Assembly: GCA_018057825.1 (NCBI GenBank)
Contig: JAGPCY010000019.1
Coordinates: 110,068-174,067, forward strand
Length of the DNA stretch: 64,000 bases
Source: Kofleriaceae bacterium
GTDB taxonomy: Bacteria; Myxococcota_A; Polyangia; Haliangiales; Haliangiaceae
Reading direction: 5' to 3'
Numbering within the stretch: the first letter of the stretch is position 1; every line of letters starts with the position of its first letter. This document shows positions 48,291-56,726 of the stretch, piece by piece. The translations under genes were made by a program, and so were the position numbers. The notes under the pieces are model-generated. The model worked only from the letters and a program-made list of their open reading frames with translations, ran no database searches and was not told the DNA's origin.

Positions 48291-49720
48291 TGGCCCGCCT
48301 CGCCGCGATGGTCGTGGGCCTGGTGGCCGCGTGTACCGGCGCCCCGTCGCTGGTGCCGTGCAGCGATGACGACGCGTGTGCGCGCGGCGATCGCCTGGGG
48401 CGCTGCGAGGCCGACCAGCGGTGTAGCTTCGCCGACCCGAGCTGCCCGACCGGTCGACGCTACGACGCCGACTACGCCGGTGAGGTCGCGGGCGTGTGCG
48501 TGGCCCGCGAGCTGCCCACGTGGCTGGCCGTGCTCGGCTCGGCGGGCGACGAGGGCGGCGATCGCGTCCACGTCGCCTACGCGCCGACCAGCGATCGCGT
48601 GCTGGTGCTCGGGGTCAGCGCGGCGCCGATCGAGGGATACGCCGAGCCGGGCGCCTTCCTCATCACCCTCGACGCCGCCACCGGCGCCTACCGCGCTCAT
48701 CGCACCTTCGGCAACAGCGGCTACGGCGTCCACGGTCTGGCGGCGCTTCCCGACGGCGGGGCGCGCGCGCTCGTGCGGACGGTCGGCGCCCTCACCCTCG
48801 ACAGCGTCACGGTCTCCTCGGCCGGGCCGTCGATCTGGACCTTCGATCGCGAGCTGGTGGCGCGCGCCGCGTTGCCGATCGACGCCGATGGAGACCTGGC
48901 CAGCCAGGCGCTGCGCTTCGACGTCGGGCTGGTGGCCGGGACGATCGTCGACGGCGGGGTCGCGTTGGGCGCTCGCACGATCACCGCCCCGGCCGATCGC
49001 GCGGTGGCCTGGGTGGCGCGCCACGACGGCGCGACCTGGGGCCCGGCCCGTGCCCTCGACACCACCGCGACGCCGGTCGCGATCGACGCGCTCCTCGACA
49101 TGCCCGGCGGCGCCGCCCTGGCCGGCGCGCTCAAGGGCACGCTGACCGTCGACGGGACCGCCACCGCGATCGTCGCACCGACGGGCGGCGGCGGCGCCGA
49201 CGGGTTCACCCTCACCCTCGACGCCAGCCTGACCGCGAGCGGCGGCCGGGCCTACGCCGCCGGCGCCGGGGTGTTCGCGATCGCCGGGCTGACCGAGGAC
49301 GGCGCCGACCCGGTGGCCTACGGGCAGCTCCGCGGCGCGGTCGGCGGCTTCCCGACCTGCGCGACGACCGGCGCCGCGCTGGCCGGACCGGCGGGCGCCG
49401 AGGCCCTATGGTCGTCGTGTGAGCTGGCCGCGGTCGACGCCGCCAGCATCGCCGACGACGACGCGGTGGTCGCCGGGCCGGTCGCCGACGGCGCCGAGGT
49501 GCGTCGCCTGGTCCGCGACGGCGCCGGCTGGCGCGACACCGACACCGCGTGGCGCCTGCGCGGCGACGTCCACGTCCTGACCACCGCGCTTCGCCGCGGC
49601 CCCGACGGAACGACCCAGGCGATCGTCGCCGGCTGGTTGGCCGGCGAGGTCGACTTCGGCGGCGCACGCCGGACCGCGGCCGGCGCCGACTGGTTCGTCG
49701 CCGCCTATCGCCTGCCGTGA
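48290..49720 (+). CDS. Lipoprotein, propeller-like repeats
   Basis: A 476-residue protein. The GTG overlaps the upstream stop by one base. The lipobox is GLVAAC (Cys15). Six cysteines in the first 75 residues suggest a small disulfide-bonded head. The remainder has repeated strands of the LAALPDGGARALVRTVG and VDFGGARRTAAGADWFVAAY kind, as in myxobacterial propeller-like surface proteins. It is the fourth gene of the kinase operon. The function is unknown. Confidence 0.65.
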   Translation: MARLAAMVVGLVAACTGAPSLVPCSDDDACARGDRLGRCEADQRCSFADPSCPTGRRYDADYAGEVAGVCVARELPTWLAVLGSAGDEGGDRVHVAYAPTSDRVLVLGVSAAPIEGYAEPGAFLITLDAATGAYRAHRTFGNSGYGVHGLAALPDGGARALVRTVGALTLDSVTVSSAGPSIWTFDRELVARAALPIDADGDLASQALRFDVGLVAGTIVDGGVALGARTITAPADRAVAWVARHDGATWGPARALDTTATPVAIDALLDMPGGAALAGALKGTLTVDGTATAIVAPTGGGGADGFTLTLDASLTASGGRAYAAGAGVFAIAGLTEDGADPVAYGQLRGAVGGFPTCATTGAALAGPAGAEALWSSCELAAVDAASIADDDAVVAGPVADGAEVRRLVRDGAGWRDTDTAWRLRGDVHVLTTALRRGPDGTTQAIVAGWLAGEVDFGGARRTAAGADWFVAAYRLP

Positions 49721-49724
49721 CCGC

Positions 49725-49760
49725 GGAGCCGACTCGGCGCACTGCCGACTCGACTCGGCG
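49725..49760. promoter_or_regulatory. Paired 15-bp sites, set 2
   Basis: GGAGCCGACTCGGCG at 49725-49739 and CGACTCGACTCGGCG at 49746-49760, again 21 bp apart. They match the set at 44255-44290 at 13 and 12 of 15 positions. They lie about 50-85 bp before the sigma-54-like promoter of the next gene. Confidence 0.55.
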
Positions 49761-49808
49761 CTGACGTTCGCACAGGCCTCGCGGCGCGCGCCGCGGGCCG
49801 GCCAGCAC

Positions 49809-49824
49809 TGGCACATACCGTGAA
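49809..49824 (+). promoter_or_regulatory. Candidate sigma-54 promoter
   Basis: TGGCAC-N5-GTGAA: an exact -24 element and a partial -12 element (TTGCA consensus) at the correct spacing. The start codon GTG is at 49837. Confidence 0.4.
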
Positions 49825-49836
49825 TCCGTCGCCGGT

Positions 49837-51231
49837 GTGACCTACAAGTACCGTCGCGCGCTTCCGTCGCTGTCGCTGTCGCTCGCGCTCGCCGCCTGCG
49901 CCGCGCCGTCCCCCGACCTGGCCCGTGACGCCGGCCTCAGCGACGACGCGTCGACGCGTCCGGACAGCCACGGGTCGACCGCGGACGCGAGCGTCGACGC
50001 CACGCCACCGTCGTGCCCGCTCGACCTCGCGTCCCTGATCAGCACCGACGAGGTCGAGCTGGTCGAGGGTCCCCTGCCTTGCCCGGGCACCGAGCCCGGC
50101 ATCGCCTGCGGCCTGTGGAAGGCACGCCTTCGGTCGCCGCCGGCCAGCGCAGGCCCCGTCGACGACCCGTCCCTCGACGACGCCCTCGGCACCCACCCGA
50201 TCGTCCTGGCGGTACGCGCGCCCTCCGCCGCTACCCCGTGCAGCGCCCGCTGGATCGTGCTTGACGCCGGCGGTGAAGGCCGCGGTTACGCCCGCACCTT
50301 CGGCGGCGTGCGCCCCGGCGAATACGTGTCCGGGGGCGGGACAGGAGACGATCTGATCCGCCGCTACAACGACGCCGGCTACCTCACCGTCGACGTCGGC
50401 TACCTGTGCGACAACTGCAACAGCACCGCGGTCGCCGGTTGGAGCCCACGGCACCCAGGCGGCAACGGCTGGGCCCACGACACCGGCGGTACCGGCTACA
50501 TCGGCGCGGCGTCGCGAGCGCGCGCGATCTACGACTGGGCCTGGACCAACAGCGGCGGCGCTCGACTTTGCGCGCACGGCCACTCGAGCGGCTCGGGGCG
50601 GTTGATCGCGACCTTGACTCGGTTCGGTCGCGACGCTCGCTTTGACACCGTGGTCCTCGACGGTGGACCGGTGTGGGCCTACACGCCGTGGTACTGCGGC
50701 TCAGCCCTCGGGCCGCTCGGCCCGATCCCCGACGAGTACGACCTGTCGTCGGCGCCGTACTTCCGCGCGTTCTACGACTGCGCCCGCACGCCGGGGTCGA
50801 ACCAGGACGCGTGCACCTACACGACCTGCACGACCGGCGGCTACGATGACGCCAGTTACCTGGCCGACGCCAATTTCCTGCGCGCCAGCGACCGCGACCT
50901 CGATCTGGATCTGCACGTGGTGCTCGGTGGGGCCGACCTGTCGCCGGCGCCGACCCACGCCCGACTGTGGCTCGCCGGATATCAGACGATCCCGGGCCTA
51001 CGCGCCCGATCGATCGCGCTGCGCCAGGGCTACTGCGCGACCAGCTCGGGCAGCTACGGCGGCGGCGACGCGCGCGCCTGCACCGACTGGGAGGCGGCGC
51101 GCTACCCGGGCCTCGCCCCGGGGCCGACCTACGACGCCCGCCTGGTCGGCGTCCCCCATGACACCGCGTCGAGGGCTAGCGCGATCGACGTCCTGTTCGA
51201 GCGCATGACCGCGACCTGCGAACCCCGCTGA
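49837..51231 (+). CDS. Pectinacetylesterase-like secreted hydrolase, lipoprotein
   Basis: A 464-residue protein with GTG start and lipobox ALAAC (Cys21). The catalytic part has DAGGEGRGY near the start of the fold, the nucleophile in AHGHSSGSG (Ser250), and many paired cysteines (CDNCNS, CTYTTC). A His-Asp segment VPHDTASRA lies near the end and could complete the triad. It resembles plant-type pectinacetylesterases and related alpha/beta hydrolases. It is the first gene of a two-gene unit with a glycosidase-like protein. Confidence 0.65.
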   Translation: MTYKYRRALPSLSLSLALAACAAPSPDLARDAGLSDDASTRPDSHGSTADASVDATPPSCPLDLASLISTDEVELVEGPLPCPGTEPGIACGLWKARLRSPPASAGPVDDPSLDDALGTHPIVLAVRAPSAATPCSARWIVLDAGGEGRGYARTFGGVRPGEYVSGGGTGDDLIRRYNDAGYLTVDVGYLCDNCNSTAVAGWSPRHPGGNGWAHDTGGTGYIGAASRARAIYDWAWTNSGGARLCAHGHSSGSGRLIATLTRFGRDARFDTVVLDGGPVWAYTPWYCGSALGPLGPIPDEYDLSSAPYFRAFYDCARTPGSNQDACTYTTCTTGGYDDASYLADANFLRASDRDLDLDLHVVLGGADLSPAPTHARLWLAGYQTIPGLRARSIALRQGYCATSSGSYGGGDARACTDWEAARYPGLAPGPTYDARLVGVPHDTASRASAIDVLFERMTATCEPR

Positions 51232-51246
51232 CCACCCGGAGCTGCC

Positions 51247-53517
51247 ATGACCTCGTCATCCACGATCGCCCTCGCCGGCCTGGCCGGTCTCATCGCCGCG
51301 TCCTGCGTCGAACCACCGCCCCGCGGCCGCCCAGCGGCCATGACCACGGACGAGCCACCCCTGGTCGCCGACCCACCCGACCTTCAGCTGGCCAAGGGCG
51401 CGACCACGACGGTGACGTTCGTCGCGGGCGACGATGTCACCAGCTTCGCCGACCTCACGGTGAGCGCCGCCGTGACCACCGGCCCCACCAACCTGACGAT
51501 CACCCAACCGACGATCAGCACCAACGGCCGGCGCAGCTTCACCGTCACCGGCAACCGCTTGAGCGTCGGCAACATCGTGACCCTCACCGCGATCGACGGG
51601 CTCGGCCAGATCACGTCGACCAGCTTCACCGTTGGTGTGTACCGCAGCGGCAACACGCCACCGACGTTGACCGCGACGCCCGGCCACGCCATCACGTACC
51701 TCGGCGGCGCGCCGCTCGGCTGGCCGGTCACCGTCGGCGATGCCGAGTCCGGGGCGGCCGCGGTCACACTGTCCGCGACGTCCTCGGAGCCCGCGTTGGT
51801 GCCGGACGCCGGCGTCGTCATCACCGGCGCCGACGCCACCCGCGTCGTGACCATCACCCCAACCCCCGGCGCCTCGGGGATCGCGGTCATCCGCTTGACC
51901 GCGACGGACGGCGACCTCGCGACCACGACCGACGAGGTGATCGTCGCGGTGATCGACCCCGGCGCCCCCGGCGGCGAGCTGCGCCGCCCGACTGGGCTGT
52001 TCGTCCTCGACGGCCAGGATCGCGACGGGCTGCGCGACGACAACCTGTCGAGCGCTGCGTTCGTCGATGGCTACGTGCTGCGGGTGGATTGGTCGACCCT
52101 CGAGCCCGAGGACGATCAGTTCGACCCGACCATCGTCACCAACGTCCTGGCCCGGCTGCCGGTCGGACAGCGGTTGTCACTCGGGATCGGCGGTGTGCCG
52201 ACATGGCTGACCCCAGCGCTGTCGTGGAGCGCCGAGGGCGCCACCGGCCCGGTGCCGTGGGACCCGGTGACCCAGGCCGAGTTCGCCGAGCTGGCGACCT
52301 GGCTCGCGACGGTCCCGACCTCGGCCGGCGTGGCCCTGCGCGACGACCCACGCCTGGCCGCGATCAACGGTGGCCTGCCTGGCCTCAAGGGCGGCGTACG
52401 CGCCCTCGACGAGCTGGCCATCGACGCCTTGCCCGACTACTCGCGCAGCCGGCTGGAGGGCGCGGTGGTCACCCACCTGGCGACCTTGACCGACCGCTTT
52501 CCTGCGACCCCGGTCCACCTCGGCCTGTGGACCTATGACGACCTCGGCGACGATGACGGTGATCCGACCGACCAGGACGCCGAGCCGTGGCGCGACCTGG
52601 TGGCGCTCATCGCCGACGAGTTCGACGGCATCTCCCGACCTCACGTCGGCCTGTGGATGGAGAACGCGGCCGCCAGCCGTCCTTCGGCCGACGCGCTGCC
52701 GATCGTCGGCCTTCCGGATCCGGGCTACGCCGCGCCGCTCGATGTCGGCCAGGCCACGTCGTACGTCGGCTTCCAGGCCCTCGGCTCGTGGTCGCAGCCG
52801 TTCAACCCCGACCACGTCGACAACAACCTGAACGGCAGCCCCGAGGATGGGCTGGCCTACGGGCTGACCCAGTTCGGCTCGCAGTACCTTGAGCTGTACC
52901 GGGCCGACGTCGACTTCGCGCCGTACGCTGACGAGCTGACCCGGTGGCGCGCCTTTCTGGCGGCCTACGCCGACGCCGTCGATGAAGACCCGCCGGTCGG
53001 CACACCGCTGTCGACGTCAGGTCCCGAAGACACGACCCTCGTCGGGGCACTGCCCGTGGTCGATCCCGACGGAGACCCGCTGACCTTCACCCTGGTGACG
53101 GCGCCCAGCCACGGCGCGGTGACGCTGACCGGGTCGACCTGGACCTACCAGCCCGTGGTCGACTTCGCCGGGGTCGATGGCTTCACGTTCACCGCGACCG
53201 ACGGCACCTTCACGTCCGCGCCGACCACGGTCACGCTGACCGTCACCGCGGTCAACGACCCACCGATCGGGATCCCACCGTCGACCATCACCTCCTCCGT
53301 CGGGCGACCGGTGGCGATCACCCTGGCGGCCAGCGACGTCGATGGCCCCGGCCTGTCGTTCGCGGTGACGCGAGCGCCGACCCGGGGCACGCTGAGCGGG
53401 ACCGCTCCGCACCTGACCTTCACGCCGACCGCGACCGGCAACGACGTCCTGGTCTTCACCGTCAGCGATGGGACCCTGACCTCGGCGCCGGTCAGCGTCG
53501 CGATCCAGGTCCGATGA
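51247..53517 (+). CDS. Lipoprotein with GH-A-like barrel and Ig/cadherin-like domains
   Basis: A 756-residue protein with a CGGAG ribosome-binding site 7 bases from the ATG and lipobox IAASC (Cys20). Residues about 40-235 are two Ig-like domains (PPTLTATPGHAITYLGG begins the second). Residues about 245-580 look like a TIM-barrel glycosidase (YVLRVDWSTLEPEDDQFD, SLGIGGVPTWLT, VHLGLWTYDDLGDDDG, LWMENAAA). The last 170 residues are two cadherin/VCBS-like repeats (EDTTLVGALPVVDPDGDPLTF). The LGLWMENAA Glu could be catalytic. The family and substrate are not certain. Confidence 0.65.
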   Translation: MTSSSTIALAGLAGLIAASCVEPPPRGRPAAMTTDEPPLVADPPDLQLAKGATTTVTFVAGDDVTSFADLTVSAAVTTGPTNLTITQPTISTNGRRSFTVTGNRLSVGNIVTLTAIDGLGQITSTSFTVGVYRSGNTPPTLTATPGHAITYLGGAPLGWPVTVGDAESGAAAVTLSATSSEPALVPDAGVVITGADATRVVTITPTPGASGIAVIRLTATDGDLATTTDEVIVAVIDPGAPGGELRRPTGLFVLDGQDRDGLRDDNLSSAAFVDGYVLRVDWSTLEPEDDQFDPTIVTNVLARLPVGQRLSLGIGGVPTWLTPALSWSAEGATGPVPWDPVTQAEFAELATWLATVPTSAGVALRDDPRLAAINGGLPGLKGGVRALDELAIDALPDYSRSRLEGAVVTHLATLTDRFPATPVHLGLWTYDDLGDDDGDPTDQDAEPWRDLVALIADEFDGISRPHVGLWMENAAASRPSADALPIVGLPDPGYAAPLDVGQATSYVGFQALGSWSQPFNPDHVDNNLNGSPEDGLAYGLTQFGSQYLELYRADVDFAPYADELTRWRAFLAAYADAVDEDPPVGTPLSTSGPEDTTLVGALPVVDPDGDPLTFTLVTAPSHGAVTLTGSTWTYQPVVDFAGVDGFTFTATDGTFTSAPTTVTLTVTAVNDPPIGIPPSTITSSVGRPVAITLAASDVDGPGLSFAVTRAPTRGTLSGTAPHLTFTPTATGNDVLVFTVSDGTLTSAPVSVAIQVR

Positions 53518-53527
53518 GCGCCACTGC

Positions 53528-53564
53528 GGAGTGGAGTCGGGGCCTGTGCCGAGTCGAGTCCGCA
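53528..53564. promoter_or_regulatory. Paired 15-bp sites, set 3 (degenerate)
   Basis: GGAGTGGAGTCGGGG at 53528-53542 and CGAGTCGAGTCCGCA at 53550-53564, 22 bp apart. They match the set-1 consensus at 11 and 12 of 15 positions. They lie about 70-100 bp before the esterase gene. Confidence 0.4.
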
Positions 53565-53630
53565 CCTGGGCGCGCCGCGGCGCCGCGACGGCGGCTGGTG
53601 GCCGGCCCGGTCCGTGCACTGCCCGCGGCC

Positions 53631-55595
53631 ATGCACCGGATCATCGCGATCGCGCTGTTCGCCCTCACCTTCCTCGCCGCGTCGCCGCCCGCCGCGGTGG
53701 CCCAGTGCGACGGGTTCCGCTGGGACAACCCATCGCCGTCGTATCCCCGCGGCGTCAGCCACCACACCTGGGCCAGCCGCGCGATGGGCGTCGACGTCGG
53801 GTTCAACCTCTACCTGCCACCCGACTATGCGGCCTCCGACGCGCGCTATCCGGTCATCTACTTCCTACACGGCATCGGCGGCGACGAAGGCACCATGGTC
53901 GCCAACGTCGTCACCTGGATGGAGCAGCGGGTCGCGGCGGGGCTTATCCGTCCCGCCATCCTGGTGTTCCCCAACGGCGCGGTCGACAGCGGCTACGCCG
54001 ACGCCAAGGACGGCAGCCGCCGGATCTGGACCCTGATCCTCGATGAGCTGATCGCCCACGTCGACGCGACCTGGCGAACCGCTGCGTGCCGAGGGCAACG
54101 CGCGATCTCGGGCTTCTCGATGGGCGGCAACGGCGCGCTCCTGTACGCGCTGGCGCGACCAGAGCTGTTCTCGTCGGTGGTCGCCTACGCGCCCGCGATC
54201 CACGACTTCGCGAGCCTGCGGCCGACGATCAAGACCTGCATGTTCGGCGACGACGCCGCCTACTACGAGCGGTTCCGGCCCGAGACCTGGGCGCGCAGCA
54301 ACCGCGACGCGATCGCCGGCGGGCTACCGATCCGGATCGCGGTCGGTGACGCCGACCCGCTGCACAGCTCGGACGTCGCGTTCGATCAGTTCCTGACCTC
54401 GCTGGCGATCGATCACGCCTTCGAGTCGGTGCCGGGCTGCAGCCACAACCACGGGTGCCTGTGGCAGACCGCGGGCGACCGTGGGGTCGCGACCCACGAG
54501 GCGGCCTTCGCGGCCTGCGCCGCGACCACGACCGACGGCGGCGTCGCCCCGGTCGGCGACGCCGGGACCATCACCGCCGACGCCGGCGCGAGCGCGGCGG
54601 GCGACGGAGGCGGCTGCCAGACCAGCGGCCGCCCCGGCGTCGGGTTGCTCGTGGCGTGCGCGGTCGCGGCCCTGGCCCGCCGCCGACGCCGAACCCTCGC
54701 GCTAGCCGCGACCACCGCGGCGGCCCTCGGCTGCACCGCGGACGCCGGCGCCCCGGCCGGCGCCGACGCCAGCGCGGTCGACGCTAGCGCCGTCGACGCC
54801 AGCCCGTCCGACAGCGGCTCGCTCGACGGGCCCGTCGCCCCGGGCGACGCAGCGGCGGCCTCCGTCGACTGCGCCGCGCTGATCATCAACGGCGCGCCGA
54901 CCGCCGCGAGCGGCGCGACCTGGAGCTACCAGTCGACCGACGACGGCGTCGCCTACCGCTTGCACGGCGTGGTGCTGGCGCCGACCGGGGCCGGTCCGTT
55001 CCCGGCGGCGCTGGTCAGCCACGGGCGGGGCGGCTCGTCGACCAGCTACGCCGCCGAGATCGGGCGCGAGCTGCGCGGTTGGGGCATGGTGGTCATCGCC
55101 GTCGACTACACCCACCAGCGCGAGCCCGACACCGATCTCCCGACCGACGCCTTCGGGGCCTCGCCCGGCAACCTGGCGCGCGGCCGCAAGGCCCTCGAGC
55201 TCCTGGCGTGCCTGCCGTCGGTCGATCGCACCCGGCTGGCCGCCCACGGCCACAGCATGGGCGCGATGGTGACCAGCGGCGTCCTCGGCACCACCGCCGG
55301 GATCGCGGCCGGGTCCCACACCGCCGGCGGCTTCGACGCCAGCGCCGCCGAGGCCGCGACCCCGACCCGGGCGATGGTCGACGGCATCCGCACGCCCTAT
55401 CAGCTCCACCACGGCACCAACGACACCGTGGTGCCGATCGAGCTCGATCGCGCCCTGGCCGCGATCCTCGCGACCGCGGGGGTCACCCACGAGCTGCGCG
55501 AGTATGCCGGCGTCGACCACCGCGCGATCGCCCTCGACCCGACGATGCTCGCGCGCGTCCGCGCCTGGTACCAGGCCCACGGGGTCTTGCCGTGA
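53631..55595 (+). CDS. Fused secreted esterase and second alpha/beta hydrolase
   Basis: A 654-residue protein from the ATG at 53631, which gives a signal peptide ending at VAQ. Residues about 35-300 are an esterase D/feruloyl-esterase-like domain (YFLHGIGGDEG, Ser163 in GFSMGGN, CSHNHGCLW with the likely His). Residues about 325-355 read as a MYXO-CTERM-like sorting signal: a GGGCQ head, a hydrophobic stretch, then RRRRR. Directly after comes a second lipoprotein signal (LALAATTAAALGC, Cys368) and an Ala/Asp spacer. A second hydrolase follows, with Ser542 in HGHSMGAM and HHGTNDTVVP. It looks like two complete secreted proteins joined in one frame. Confidence 0.75.
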   Translation: MHRIIAIALFALTFLAASPPAAVAQCDGFRWDNPSPSYPRGVSHHTWASRAMGVDVGFNLYLPPDYAASDARYPVIYFLHGIGGDEGTMVANVVTWMEQRVAAGLIRPAILVFPNGAVDSGYADAKDGSRRIWTLILDELIAHVDATWRTAACRGQRAISGFSMGGNGALLYALARPELFSSVVAYAPAIHDFASLRPTIKTCMFGDDAAYYERFRPETWARSNRDAIAGGLPIRIAVGDADPLHSSDVAFDQFLTSLAIDHAFESVPGCSHNHGCLWQTAGDRGVATHEAAFAACAATTTDGGVAPVGDAGTITADAGASAAGDGGGCQTSGRPGVGLLVACAVAALARRRRRTLALAATTAAALGCTADAGAPAGADASAVDASAVDASPSDSGSLDGPVAPGDAAAASVDCAALIINGAPTAASGATWSYQSTDDGVAYRLHGVVLAPTGAGPFPAALVSHGRGGSSTSYAAEIGRELRGWGMVVIAVDYTHQREPDTDLPTDAFGASPGNLARGRKALELLACLPSVDRTRLAAHGHSMGAMVTSGVLGTTAGIAAGSHTAGGFDASAAEAATPTRAMVDGIRTPYQLHHGTNDTVVPIELDRALAAILATAGVTHELREYAGVDHRAIALDPTMLARVRAWYQAHGVLP

Positions 55596-56707
55596 TCGCC
55601 GGGGTCGCCGCTCGCGTGGTCGGGTTGGCCACCGCCGCCTGGGCCTGCACGACACCGGCCGAGCCGCCGCCCGAGATCTCGCCCGACGGGGCCACCATCG
55701 ACGGCGCCACCGACGGGGCCACCACCGGCGCGCGCCCGACGCGCGGCGTCCTCTACTACGGCAGCTACGGCCACCACGATGACGACCTGGTGATCGCCAA
55801 CCCGTGGCTGACCGGCGCGCTCGTCCAGGTGTACTGGAGCCAGGCCGAGCCGGCTGACGGCCAGCACGACTTCGCCGCCCTCGACGCGCGCCTGGCCTCG
55901 TGGCGCGCCGCCGGCAAACACGTCGCGGTCAGGATCCTGTGGTCGAGCAGCGGCTACTGGCCCGATCCCCAGGCCGCCCATCCGACGCCGGCCTGGGTGT
56001 TCGCGGCCGGCGCCCGCCACGTCGTCCACGAGCCCTCGGGGACCGAGATCCCGCTGTTCTGGGATCCGATCTACCAGCGCTACGCGCGCCGCTTCGTCGC
56101 CGCGCTGGCCGCGCACCTCGCCGACGATCCCGCGGTGCTCTACCTCGAGGTCACGCCGGGCGCCGAGACCAACCCCTACCGCATGGGCACGATCGACGCC
56201 CTCGATCCCGATTTTCGCGCGGTCTTCACCGCGGCCGCGGCCAGCGACGGCACCACCTACGACGGCGCGCGCTGGGCCGCGACCCTCGACGACTTCCTGA
56301 CCTACGCCGCCGCGATGACCCCGGCGCCGCCCCTGGCCACCACCCTCAACGCCGCGGGGTTCCCCGGCGAGCCGTCGCGCCTGGCCGCGGTCGGCGATCG
56401 CGCGGTCGCCCTCGGGCTCGGGGTCGGGCAGAACGGGCTGCGCGGCGACTCGTACACCACCGCCGCGAGCGTCGAGCGCTGGCGCCGCTGGGGCGACCAG
56501 GTGCCGCTGGCCTTCGAGATGAGCGCGGCCACCGGCGCCGAGGTCGGCACCATGGCCGAGGTGGTCGACGCCGCGGTCCGCGTCGGCGCCGACTTCCTCA
56601 ACACCTACGCGATCGACGTGGTGCGCGCGACCCCGGGCTCGCCGACCTACGACCCGGCGTGGCAGGCCGCGCTGGCGTCGGCCGCCGAGCGCCTCGGCCC
56701 CCCGTGA
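55592..56707 (+). CDS. Glycoside-hydrolase-like (TIM barrel) lipoprotein
   Basis: A 371-residue protein. The GTG overlaps the previous stop by 4 bases, so it is translationally coupled. A lipobox-like AWAC gives Cys19, followed by a DGATIDGATDGATT spacer. The barrel pattern starts with GVLYYGSYGHHDDDLV and continues with LVQVYWSQAEPADGQHDF, KHVAVRILWSS and a VLYLEVTPGAETNPY segment with a candidate acid Glu. A later AFEMSAATG could hold the second Glu. It is GH5/GH42-like in layout; the family is unassigned. Confidence 0.6.
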   Translation: MIAGVAARVVGLATAAWACTTPAEPPPEISPDGATIDGATDGATTGARPTRGVLYYGSYGHHDDDLVIANPWLTGALVQVYWSQAEPADGQHDFAALDARLASWRAAGKHVAVRILWSSSGYWPDPQAAHPTPAWVFAAGARHVVHEPSGTEIPLFWDPIYQRYARRFVAALAAHLADDPAVLYLEVTPGAETNPYRMGTIDALDPDFRAVFTAAAASDGTTYDGARWAATLDDFLTYAAAMTPAPPLATTLNAAGFPGEPSRLAAVGDRAVALGLGVGQNGLRGDSYTTAASVERWRRWGDQVPLAFEMSAATGAEVGTMAEVVDAAVRVGADFLNTYAIDVVRATPGSPTYDPAWQAALASAAERLGPP

Positions 56708-56726
56708 CAGTCGACCGCGACCGCCC

